Below, piece after piece: positions 5,257-11,667 of a DNA stretch of 17,066 nucleotides (its first letter is position 1; each line of letters opens with the position of its first letter). A model generated the notes under the pieces. That model searched no databases. It was not told where the DNA came from and saw nothing but the letters and a program-made list of their open reading frames with translations. The stretch lies in NCBI GenBank assembly GCA_035693825.1, contig DASSGB010000133.1:1-17066 (forward strand). The letters are read 5' to 3'. A program made the position numbers and the translations under genes. The stretch comes from MGOM01 sp035693825. Lineage in GTDB: Bacteria; Chloroflexota; Anaerolineae; Anaerolineales; E44-bin32.

Positions 5257-5934
5257 ATGCGCGAACGAATTCTCGTCATCGAAGATGAAGATCGGATCCT
5301 GCAGTTCCTACGGCGCGGCCTGACCTACGAGGGCTACCGGGTCGAGACCGCCGCCGACGGCCCGGCGGGCCTGGCCCTGGCGCGCGAGAGCCCGCCGGAC
5401 CTGGTGATCCTGGACTGGATGCTTCCCGGCCTCGACGGCCTGGAAGTCTGCCGGCGGCTGCGGGCCGGAGGCGATGTGCCGATCCTCATGCTGACCGCCA
5501 AGGAAGCCGTCTCCGACCGGGTGGAAGGTCTCGACGCGGGCGCGGACGACTATCTGGTCAAGCCGTTCGAGTTCGATGAGCTGCTGGCACGCATACGGGC
5601 GCTGTTGCGGCGGGCGCATCCGGAGGCAGCCGACGTCCTGGCCTTCAACGATCTGCGCCTCGACACCGGCACACATCAAGCCTTCCGTGGGGACCGGCTG
5701 GTGGAGCTGACGGCCAAGGAATACGAGCTGCTGGAACTGTTCATGCGCAACCCGCGCCAGGTCCTGACGCGCGAGGTCATCTTCGACCGGGTGTGGGGCT
5801 ACGACTTCGGGGGCGAGAGCAATATCATCGAGGTCTACGTCCGCTACCTGCGCCAGAAGACCGAGGCCGGGGGCGAGACGCGTTTGATCCACACCGTGCG
5901 CGGCGTGGGGTACGTCCTTCGGGAGACCGGGTGA
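5257..5934 (+). CDS. OmpR/PhoB-family response regulator
   Basis: This 225-residue two-component response regulator is a phosphorylation-activated DNA-binding protein. Its receiver domain spans residues 1-120, with acidic pocket E9/D10, phosphoacceptor D53 (LVILDWMLPG), switch T80 (ILMLTAKE) and K102 (DYLVKPFEFDELLARIR). A winged-helix OmpR/PhoB domain (about 125-222) contains LTAKEYELLELFMRNPRQVL and ends HTVRGVGYVLRE. I chose ATG 5257, giving MRERILVIEDEDRIL, because it fits the family start. An in-frame start at 5143 would include sequence from the palindromic element. It overlaps the kinase start by 4 bp (GTGA), so the two form a coupled pair. The signal and target genes are unknown. Confidence 0.95.
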   Translation: MRERILVIEDEDRILQFLRRGLTYEGYRVETAADGPAGLALARESPPDLVILDWMLPGLDGLEVCRRLRAGGDVPILMLTAKEAVSDRVEGLDAGADDYLVKPFEFDELLARIRALLRRAHPEAADVLAFNDLRLDTGTHQAFRGDRLVELTAKEYELLELFMRNPRQVLTREVIFDRVWGYDFGGESNIIEVYVRYLRQKTEAGGETRLIHTVRGVGYVLRETG

Positions 5935-7349
5935 CGCTCCGTGCAAGACTGACCCTTTGGTACGCCGGTGTTCTGGCGGTCGTTCTGGTGTTGTACGGGG
6001 CGGCGGTCTACCTCGTTCTGTCCTACAGCCTGATCCGGCAGGTGGAAGACAACCTTGAACGGGCGGCGGACACCATCCGCCAGACCTTCCGGCGCGATGT
6101 GAGCGGGATCACCTTCCCTCCCGTCGCCCTCGACCTGAACGCGAATGTGTATGCCCAGGTCTGGGATCAGGACGGCAGCCTGGTCGCTCGCAACATGCCC
6201 ATGCTGGATGAGGCCTTCGACCCGATCGCGCTGGGCAGCACCACCAGCGTCTTCAGCAGCGTGGTCATCGACAACGTTCCGGTGCGCGTGCTGACCTACC
6301 CGCTGGTGACGGTCCCGGAGGGCGAGCTGGTGGGGCATCTCCAGCTGGCCTCTTCGCTGCAAACGGTCTTCGGCGCAAGACGCCTGGTGCTCTTGCTGCT
6401 GGTCGGCGGGGGACTGCTGGCCGTGGCCATGGCCGCCGGCGTAGGATGGACGACGGCCGGGACGGCGCTTCGGCCTTTGGATCAGGTGACGGCGACGGCG
6501 CTTCAAATCACCCGGGCCGACGATTTGTCTCGCCGGATCCCTCTGGCCGGTCCGCCGACGGGCGAAGTGGGGCGGCTCATCGAGGCCTTCAACGAAACCC
6601 TCGAACGGCTGGAGGGATTGTTCATCACCCAGCGGCGATTTCTGGCCGACGTGTCCCACGAACTGCGCACGCCCCTGACGGTCATCCGAGGCAACATCGA
6701 TCTGATGCAGCGACTGGGCAAGGCGGATGCCGAGTCGTTGGAAGCCATCACCTCCGAAGTCGACCGCATGACGCGCCTGGTGCGCGATGTGTTGCTGCTG
6801 GCGCAGGCCGAGAGTGGAAAACTTCCGCTGGCCAGGGACGTGGTCGAACTGGATACACTCCTGCTCGAGGTCTTCAAGGAAGCCAAGCTGCTTTCGCAGG
6901 ATCGGGCCGAAGTGCGCATCGGGCAGGAAGACCAGGTCCGGGTGCTGGGCGACCGCGATCGGCTGAAGCAGGTGACGCTAAATCTGGTGGCGAACGCGCT
7001 GGATCACACACCCGCCGGCGGGCACGTGACTCTGGGGTTGGCGCGCGTCGGGGATTGGGCGCGCCTGACCGTCAGCGACACCGGACCAGGGATTCCGAAG
7101 GAAGAACTGCCGCACATCTTCGAGCGCTTCTATCGCATCGATCGCTCGCGACGCCGCTCGGCGCTCGGCGGGGCAGGCCTCGGCCTGTCGATCGCCTACT
7201 GGATCACGCGCAGCCACCAGGGCCGAATCGAAGTTGCCTCCGAGCCCGGGCAAGGCGCGACCTTCTCCGTTTGGCTTCCAAGACTGACGGATACCCCCGG
7301 CAACGGCGGGTCGGCGAAAGCGGCCCAGGTCAAGCCGGAGGTCGGTTAG
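5931..7349 (+). CDS. Membrane sensor histidine kinase
   Basis: This 472-residue kinase is the partner of the preceding regulator. A membrane helix at about 10-33, an extracytoplasmic sensor loop at about 34-150, and a second helix at about 151-176 are followed by a HAMP linker (about 177-230). The HisKA domain has its phosphoacceptor H243 in RRFLADVSHELRTPLTVIRG. The HATPase_c domain shows the N box NLVANALDHTP (351-361), G1 DTGPGIP (383-389), F box HIFERFYRID and G2 GGAGLGLSIAYW. The GTG start at 5931 gives MTLRARLTLWYAGVLAVV and overlaps the regulator stop as GTGA. The sensor loop shows no domain I recognise. The gene ends 2 bp from the convergent transglycosylase gene. Confidence 0.93.
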   Translation: MTLRARLTLWYAGVLAVVLVLYGAAVYLVLSYSLIRQVEDNLERAADTIRQTFRRDVSGITFPPVALDLNANVYAQVWDQDGSLVARNMPMLDEAFDPIALGSTTSVFSSVVIDNVPVRVLTYPLVTVPEGELVGHLQLASSLQTVFGARRLVLLLLVGGGLLAVAMAAGVGWTTAGTALRPLDQVTATALQITRADDLSRRIPLAGPPTGEVGRLIEAFNETLERLEGLFITQRRFLADVSHELRTPLTVIRGNIDLMQRLGKADAESLEAITSEVDRMTRLVRDVLLLAQAESGKLPLARDVVELDTLLLEVFKEAKLLSQDRAEVRIGQEDQVRVLGDRDRLKQVTLNLVANALDHTPAGGHVTLGLARVGDWARLTVSDTGPGIPKEELPHIFERFYRIDRSRRRSALGGAGLGLSIAYWITRSHQGRIEVASEPGQGATFSVWLPRLTDTPGNGGSAKAAQVKPEVG

Positions 7350-7351
7350 AT

Positions 7352-8089
7352 CTATCGCAGGGAGGCCGCGACGGGCGCGGCCGCTTCCAGGGCCAACGCC
7401 TCGGAAGCCTTCCGGCATAGGCCGCTGCCGCCTGCTTCCAGCCACTGGGTGAGGGTCGGGCTGGGTGTCAGGCCTGCGGCCACGTCGTCGAGAATCCCCG
7501 TTCCCCATTTCACATAGCGCTGCGTTTCATCCGGCCAGAGGGCGCGCGGGCGGTTCATCATTCCGTGTCCACCGTTGTAGCCGGCCAGGGTGAGGGCGGG
7601 GTCGCCACTGGAGAGGGTGTAGGCGCGCGCCAGGTACTCGAGGCCTCGCTCGGCGTTGGTGGACGCATCGAGGGGATCCTCGCCGTCTCGAAAGTGGAAC
7701 GGCATCACCTGGAAGAGCCCGGCGGCGCCGGCACGGGATCGGATGCGTGGATGCCCGCATGACTCGATCTGCATGACGACCGCCACCCAGGTGGCGGGCA
7801 GCTTGTGGTCGTCGGCCCAGCGATAGATCTGGGCCGACCAATGCTGGACGCTGGGGGTGAACTGCGGCGGCAGGAGGGGGAGACTGGAAGTCACGAAGGG
7901 CGGTGTCGAGTTGTCGACCGGCTCGGGCAGGGCCGGCAAGACGATGGCTTGGAGCTCGGCGACGGCCAAGCCCAGGGCGGCGGCGAGGACCAGCGGCACC
8001 AACGCCGCCATGAGGATCCCTCCCAGCGGCCGGTCCGCGGGAGGGGTGGCGGACCGGCCGCTGGCGTAGGGTATCCAGGCCAAGCTCAT
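7352..8089 (-). CDS. Membrane-anchored lytic transglycosylase (SLT domain)
   Basis: Lytic transglycosylases cleave peptidoglycan to 1,6-anhydro-muropeptides. The 245-residue product has one N-terminal membrane helix (about 24-44) and a proline-rich stretch. A Slt70/LtgE-type domain follows, with catalytic E109 in VVMQIESCGHP, the AGLFQVMPFHF motif (about 123-133) and LAGYNGG (about 168-174). I chose ATG 8089, one base after the upstream gene's stop (TGACATG), which suggests translational coupling. A TTG at 8107 in frame is less attractive, since no Shine-Dalgarno is visible for either. It is the second gene of a two-gene unit under the 8829-8806 promoter. The domain is certain; the biological role is not. 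Confidence 0.85.
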   Translation of the reverse strand: MSLAWIPYASGRSATPPADRPLGGILMAALVPLVLAAALGLAVAELQAIVLPALPEPVDNSTPPFVTSSLPLLPPQFTPSVQHWSAQIYRWADDHKLPATWVAVVMQIESCGHPRIRSRAGAAGLFQVMPFHFRDGEDPLDASTNAERGLEYLARAYTLSSGDPALTLAGYNGGHGMMNRPRALWPDETQRYVKWGTGILDDVAAGLTPSPTLTQWLEAGGSGLCRKASEALALEAAAPVAASLR

Positions 8090-8090
8090 G

Positions 8091-8765
8091 TCACTGCGGA
8101 GAGGCAAACGCGGGCGAGGATTCCGTCGGACGGACCGGCTTGGGAGCGGGCCTGGCCTGTGACGGAACAGGCGCCTGGCGTCGAGGGCCGATGGGTCGCA
8201 GGAAGAGCTGCGCTCGATCCTCGCCGAAGCTGAAGATTCGGCCGCCCGCCAGCGTCAAGGCGCCGATCATCAGCACGCGGATGAGCCACACGAGCAGGGC
8301 AACAAATGTGGGCGCAGCCCGCAGGAGCGCCTCGCGGCCCAGAATCTCATTGCCGACGGACCCCTGATCCAGGAGAGCGACAGAAACCGCCCACCAGGTC
8401 AGGGTGGCATTCATGGTTGCGGCCAAAATCCACGCCAGAAGCAGGTACCAGACTTCCGCGGGTTGGTGGCGCCCACGGCCCGGGGTCAGCAGCCGGGCAA
8501 TACCGGCGAAGTCGATTCCGCAGAAGGCCAGGGCCAGGAGGGAGGCGGCCGCCACCGGGCCGAATCGAAGGTCTCCGACGAGGTTGCCCAGAGCGTACTG
8601 CGTCGTCCCGAAATTAAAGGCTTCGAAGGCGAGCATGGCCCCAAGGAGCATCGAGCCGAAGACAAATCCCCTGTGGTGAGGGATACGCTTCAGGGCTCGA
8701 CGCAGGCCACCGGCCAAGTCTAGGGGTTCGGCCATTCTCTGCGCTTGCGCGGGGTAAGCGGACAT
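8091..8765 (-). CDS. Hypothetical four-helix integral membrane protein
   Basis: I do not recognise a named family. The 224-residue product has four predicted membrane segments (about 33-52, 68-90, 104-132 and 150-174). A notable conserved-looking stretch is FEAFNFGTTQYALGNLVGDL between helices 1 and 2, with FCGIDFAGIARLL ending helix 2. The C-terminal tail (about 187-224) is rich in Pro, Arg and Ser and is probably cytoplasmic or disordered. I chose ATG 8765 because AGGAGG lies 5 nt upstream; an in-frame ATG at 8834 overlaps the -35 box and would precede the transcription start. Its stop is one base from the transglycosylase start, so the two proteins may act together at the cell envelope. 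The upstream operators imply tight repression. Confidence 0.8.
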   Translation of the reverse strand: MSAYPAQAQRMAEPLDLAGGLRRALKRIPHHRGFVFGSMLLGAMLAFEAFNFGTTQYALGNLVGDLRFGPVAAASLLALAFCGIDFAGIARLLTPGRGRHQPAEVWYLLLAWILAATMNATLTWWAVSVALLDQGSVGNEILGREALLRAAPTFVALLVWLIRVLMIGALTLAGGRIFSFGEDRAQLFLRPIGPRRQAPVPSQARPAPKPVRPTESSPAFASPQ

Positions 8766-8779
8766 CCTGACCTCCTGTA

Positions 8780-8793
8780 AGAACAGGTGTTCC
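8780..8793. promoter_or_regulatory. Operator copy 2 (GAAC-N4-GTTC) in the 5' leader
   Basis: AGAACAGGTGTTCC contains GAAC-AGGT-GTTC, the same palindrome class as the operator in the promoter at 8811-8824. Their centres are 31 bp apart, about three helical turns, so two dimers would sit on the same DNA face. It lies between the predicted transcription start and the Shine-Dalgarno. Confidence 0.7.
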
Positions 8794-8805
8794 AAAGGCG
8801 GCTCG

Positions 8806-8834
8806 AGAATAGAACACTTGTTCTGCTCTGTCAA
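8806..8834 (-). promoter_or_regulatory. Near-consensus promoter with an embedded operator (LexA-like box)
   Basis: On the minus strand TTGACA (8834-8829), a 17-bp spacer, then TATTCT (8811-8806) make a near-perfect sigma-70 promoter. The spacer is almost filled by the palindrome AGAACACTTGTTCT (8811-8824), whose GAAC-ACTT-GTTC core fits the LexA box of Bacillus, actinobacteria and related groups. TetR-family repressors can use similar sites. A repressor bound here would block RNA polymerase. It drives the membrane protein and transglycosylase genes. Confidence 0.8.
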
Positions 8835-8880
8835 GAGGCAGTTTGTGCGAGCCCGGGGTTGAAGCCGGCGATGTGGAGCT

Positions 8881-9771
8881 CTAGGGATTTGCCTGGCGGA
8901 GACGGTTGCGTGCGTACAGCCAGACGAGCGGGGTCCCCACGGCGAGAGCCGGAAGGAGCATCAACCCGGCTTCAGGGCCGAAGACACCTCCGGTGGCCCA
9001 TTCAGGGCCGCCGTCGCTGTGCAGCATGAGGCGGAAGAGGCCGAGTCCACTGACCGCGTACCCGAAGATCGTTCCTTCGAAGAAGTTCCAGCCGATGTGC
9101 AGGCCGATCGACAACCAGAGCCGCCGGGTCCACACCCAGCCCGAAGCCAGGAACAGCCCGGCGAGAAGCAGACCGACGGCGGCGCGAAGGTTGAAGCCCG
9201 GATTCAACACGTGCAGGACCGAGAAGAGGCCCGATGACACGAGGAGGGCCTTCGGCAGACCGATCCCCTCGGCCAGATTCTGGAGCTGATAGCCGCGGGA
9301 CATCGTCTCCTCGGCGATTCCGACTCCGATGAACAGCACCAGCCCTCCCGCCAGGCCCAGGATGACCGAGGCGGCGGTCGCTTCCTGCCAGGCCCAGCCC
9401 TCCCATAGGATCCAGCCCATGCTCGACTCGATGAGGAACACCGCCGACATCATCGGAAGCGGGATCAGAAATCCAACCAGCAGGTCGGGAAGGGTATGCC
9501 GATCGATGGCGAATCCCAACGAGACGAACGACCGTCGATCCAGGAAGCGGCGCGCCAGATACGAACCACCCACAAAGACGACCGCGCTCACCACGGAGCT
9601 GACGGCGATCATCACTCCCCAGCCGATGGGAACAAACGCCCCCAGCACGACAAAGGCAACCGAAGCCACGACGGAGAGAACCAGAAGCAGCCCCAGGGTG
9701 ATCAGGCCGTGGATCACCAGCCGCCAGCCCGTTGGCAGTCGTCTATCGCCCGTTTCAGCAGCCAAGGTCAA
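8881..9771 (-). CDS. CPBP-family intramembrane metalloprotease homologue (Abi/CAAX)
   Basis: CPBP proteins are multi-pass membrane glutamic/metallo-type proteases, related to Rce1, with roles from prenyl-protein processing to bacteriocin self-immunity. The 296-residue product has about eight hydrophobic segments and all three motifs in order: EETMSR (E154, E155, R159), FSVLH (F183, H187) and HIGWN (H225, N229). It is therefore likely active. It starts at a TTG overlapping the DUF1684 stop by 4 bp (TTGA), with a purine-rich GAGAGGAGA just upstream, implying translational coupling. The substrate is unknown; no peptide or bacteriocin precursor is seen nearby. Confidence 0.85.
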   Translation of the reverse strand: MTLAAETGDRRLPTGWRLVIHGLITLGLLLVLSVVASVAFVVLGAFVPIGWGVMIAVSSVVSAVVFVGGSYLARRFLDRRSFVSLGFAIDRHTLPDLLVGFLIPLPMMSAVFLIESSMGWILWEGWAWQEATAASVILGLAGGLVLFIGVGIAEETMSRGYQLQNLAEGIGLPKALLVSSGLFSVLHVLNPGFNLRAAVGLLLAGLFLASGWVWTRRLWLSIGLHIGWNFFEGTIFGYAVSGLGLFRLMLHSDGGPEWATGGVFGPEAGLMLLPALAVGTPLVWLYARNRLRQANP

Positions 9772-10631
9772 TCTCCTCTCGAAGAGTGTGGTTCCGGATG
9801 GAAGTCGGGGCGGAGCTCGCCGGCCTCAATGCGCAGCGTCAGCCGGTTGTCGTGCGGCGGTAGAGGGCAGGTGGCGAACGGAGTGAAGGCGCACGGCGGG
9901 TTGTAGGCCCGGTTGAAGTCGAGGATCACGCCGTCGTTGCCGGGTCGATCGGTCTTGAGGAATCTACCGGCGGGATAGGTGAGGTCCCGGTTGGTATCGT
10001 CGGCGAAGACGAGGAACAATCCGCCGTCATCGCCTTCCAGCGCCTCCAGGGTATGGTCGCTGCCCCCCATCGAAAACGAGACTCTCCCGGGGTTGACCTC
10101 GGCGTCCTCATCGCCCAGGATCGACGGCACCGGCAGGGTTCGAGGCGGTTGATAGGGCGAGTAGGCCGCGCGGATGCGCCACGCGGGGTCGACCGGAAAC
10201 CAGAGCCGCCCGGGGAACGTGCGGCGTTCGGCGCGCCGGTTGTCCCACACACGAATCCCGTACCGGGTGCTGCGGCGGATGAGAACCATTCGCAGGTCGT
10301 CGATCTCGACGAAGGTGGGCGTGTCATCCACGTCGGGTCGGAGCTCAATCTCGCGCCGCGGCGCGCCCTCGACGGTGAATTTGCCGTCGCCCATCACCCT
10401 CAGCACTGCCCGCCCATCGAACAGCTCGACAATCCCCGCGTGTTCCGATACGCCGCGTCTGGGTAAGACCACCTCGGCGTGAGGGTCCGTGCCGATACGA
10501 TTCTGGCCTTCGTGCAGCCAGAACAACCCGGCCAGCGCCAGCCAGCCATTCGCGGCGCGCAGCCGCGTTTCCACATCGCGGCGCCAACTCTCGACGGAGT
10601 CGACGTAGGGATCGATGGAGCTGTCAGTCAT
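9768..10631 (-). CDS. DUF1684 family protein
   Basis: The 287-residue protein matches the DUF1684 pattern. The N-terminal part reads GWLALAGLFWLHEGQNRIG (about 29-47). The middle section has FPGRLWFPVDPAWRIRAAY (about 138-156). The C-terminal signature is DFNRAYNPPCAFTPFATCPL (about 239-258) followed by NRLTLRIEAGE. The family is widespread but its function is not established. The protein looks soluble, with no signal peptide or membrane helix. The ATG start at 10631 lies within repeat-like sequence and has no clear Shine-Dalgarno, so the start is less certain. It is the first gene of a two-gene unit with the CPBP protein. Confidence 0.85.
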   Translation of the reverse strand: MTDSSIDPYVDSVESWRRDVETRLRAANGWLALAGLFWLHEGQNRIGTDPHAEVVLPRRGVSEHAGIVELFDGRAVLRVMGDGKFTVEGAPRREIELRPDVDDTPTFVEIDDLRMVLIRRSTRYGIRVWDNRRAERRTFPGRLWFPVDPAWRIRAAYSPYQPPRTLPVPSILGDEDAEVNPGRVSFSMGGSDHTLEALEGDDGGLFLVFADDTNRDLTYPAGRFLKTDRPGNDGVILDFNRAYNPPCAFTPFATCPLPPHDNRLTLRIEAGELRPDFHPEPHSSRGD

Positions 10632-10687
10632 CCGTCATCAACTCTGCTGACCACTCACCCCTGCGCTTGGTTTGGCGGAAGAAGGCC

Positions 10688-10767
10688 GTCTCGCCCCGGC
10701 GGGCTGGGGCTCGCGGCCCGCCTGCACCTGCGCTGCCGCTTGTTGCGGCGCAGGCGAACGGGGTGAG
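10688..10767. repeat. Interspersed palindromic element, long copy
   Basis: The outer arms CTCGCCCCG (10690-10698) and CGGGGTGAG (10759-10767) pair with one G-T wobble. Inside, CCTGCG plus CCGC (10727-10739, with a CTG bulge) pairs with GCGGCGCAGG (10745-10754) around a TTGTT loop. The ends GTCTCGCCCCGGCG (10688-10701) and CGAACGGGG (10755-10763) match the elements at 3892-3917 and 5104-5165. It lies in the 187-bp spacer between the CoA-transferase and DUF1684 genes. No ORF is inside. Confidence 0.7.
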
Positions 10768-10776
10768 CGCAGGGGT

Positions 10777-10813
10777 TCACCACTGACCCCTCACCACTGA
10801 CCACTGACCACTG
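10777..10813. repeat. CACCACTGACC-type tandem simple repeat
   Basis: Four or five degenerate copies of a CCACTGAC(C) unit run up to the 3' end of the CoA-transferase gene (stop at 10819). Similar TCAGC/CACTGAC-rich sequence occurs near 2541-2570 and at 10621-10660. It appears to be low-complexity intergenic sequence. No function is evident. Confidence 0.55.
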
Positions 10814-10818
10814 TCTGA

Positions 10819-11580
10819 TCAGCCGAGGTAGATCCGGTCGGGGTCGAGCCCACGCAGGATCGTGAGCTCATCTTGAGTGATGGGTTCGGTGACGCGCAGC
10901 GTGGCCGCGCGGCGCAGCGGCCAGCCAGTGTTCTGCTCGGCCTGCGCCGCGTCGACGCCGGGATGGATCGCCGTCAGGACGAGCTCGCCCGAGTCGTCCG
11001 GCTCGAGGATGCCGAGATTCGTAACCACGGCCGCCGGTCCTCCGCCGCGCAGGCCGAGCGCCTCCCGTTCGCGGCGGCCGCCGAGAAAGCCGGCCGACGT
11101 GTGGAAATCGACCCGCGGCGGGAAGCGGCGTTTCTCGTGCGGCGTGATGAAGTAGCATCGATCGGCCCAGGCGGCGATTTCCATGCTGCCGCCCGAGCCC
11201 GGCAAGCGGACCTTGGGGTGGAAGTAATCGCCGATGACGGTGGCGTTGACGTTGCCGAAGCGGTCGATCTGTGCGCCTCCCATGAACCCCACCGAAACAT
11301 GGCCGCGCTGCAAGTAGAAAGCGAAGATCTCGAACATCGAGCACACCGCCAGCGCCCCCGAGACGAGCGTCGGGTCTCCGATCGAGAGCGGCAGGCGGGA
11401 GGGCTGAGCTCCGATGACCCCCGCTTCGTAGATCATCACCAGTCCGGGAGCGTGCGTGCGCCGGGCCAGGTTGCAGGCCAGATTGGGCAGACCGACCCCG
11501 ACGAAGACCACGTCCCCGTCGCGCAGCTGCCGGGCGGCATGCACCGTCATGAGCTCGGAGGAGGTGAGAGAGGGGGGCAT
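10819..11580 (-). CDS. CoA-transferase beta-subunit-like protein (glutaconate/IpdB type)
   Basis: Family I CoA-transferases move CoA between acyl-CoAs and carboxylates through a glutamyl-CoA intermediate on the beta subunit. The 253-residue product has the family fold signature, with candidate catalytic E52 in VMIYEAGVIGAQP, then CSMFEIFAFYLQRGHVSVGF, GAQIDRFGNVN and LPGSGGSMEIAAWADR. I chose ATG 11580, which has AGGAG 6 nt upstream; an in-frame TTG at 11598 is in the inverted repeat. The family normally works with an alpha subunit encoded next to it, but none is present in this window. IpdB-type proteins act in steroid ring degradation, but nothing nearby supports that. The substrate is unknown. 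Confidence 0.85.
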   Translation of the reverse strand: MPPSLTSSELMTVHAARQLRDGDVVFVGVGLPNLACNLARRTHAPGLVMIYEAGVIGAQPSRLPLSIGDPTLVSGALAVCSMFEIFAFYLQRGHVSVGFMGGAQIDRFGNVNATVIGDYFHPKVRLPGSGGSMEIAAWADRCYFITPHEKRRFPPRVDFHTSAGFLGGRREREALGLRGGGPAAVVTNLGILEPDDSGELVLTAIHPGVDAAQAEQNTGWPLRRAATLRVTEPITQDELTILRGLDPDRIYLG

Positions 11581-11594
11581 GTAGTCTCCTAAAC

Positions 11595-11659
11595 CCAAAC
11601 CCGGTTTGGCCAGAAGTCATTTCTGGATAACGGTAGCTGTGGCCAAACCGGGTTTGGCC
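11595..11659. promoter_or_regulatory. Paired palindromes CCAAACC-N-GGTTTGG (operator pair or cruciform)
   Basis: CCAAACCCGGTTTGG (11595-11609) and GGCCAAACCGGGTTTGGCC (11641-11659) are each palindromes with a one-base centre and are inverted copies of each other. Together they make a perfect 15-bp inverted repeat (11597-11611 / 11641-11655). A third small palindrome, CCAGAA/TTCTGG (11610-11615 / 11621-11626), lies between. Centres are 48 bp apart. It fills the 87-bp gap between the GT4 stop and the CoA-transferase start, ending 15 bp from the latter. There is no T-run, so an operator pair or small repeat element is more likely than an intrinsic terminator. Confidence 0.65.
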
Positions 11660-11667
11660 TTGAGTTC

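Noticed and set aside
6446..7420. 324-residue plus-strand frame overlapping the histidine kinase
   Set aside because: An alternative frame of the kinase. The kinase frame carries H, N, G1, F and G2 boxes.
8766..8834. Starting the membrane protein at ATG 8834
   Set aside because: That codon overlaps the -35 hexamer and precedes the predicted transcription start. ATG 8765 has AGGAGG at the right distance.
10777..10813. CRISPR-like array
   Set aside because: The units are only 8-9 nt, degenerate and without spacers. No cas gene is in the window.
11595..11659. Bidirectional transcription terminator
   Set aside because: The stem is strong but the flanks lack a T-tract, and there is no gene converging from the left. 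It was kept as an operator or repeat candidate instead.
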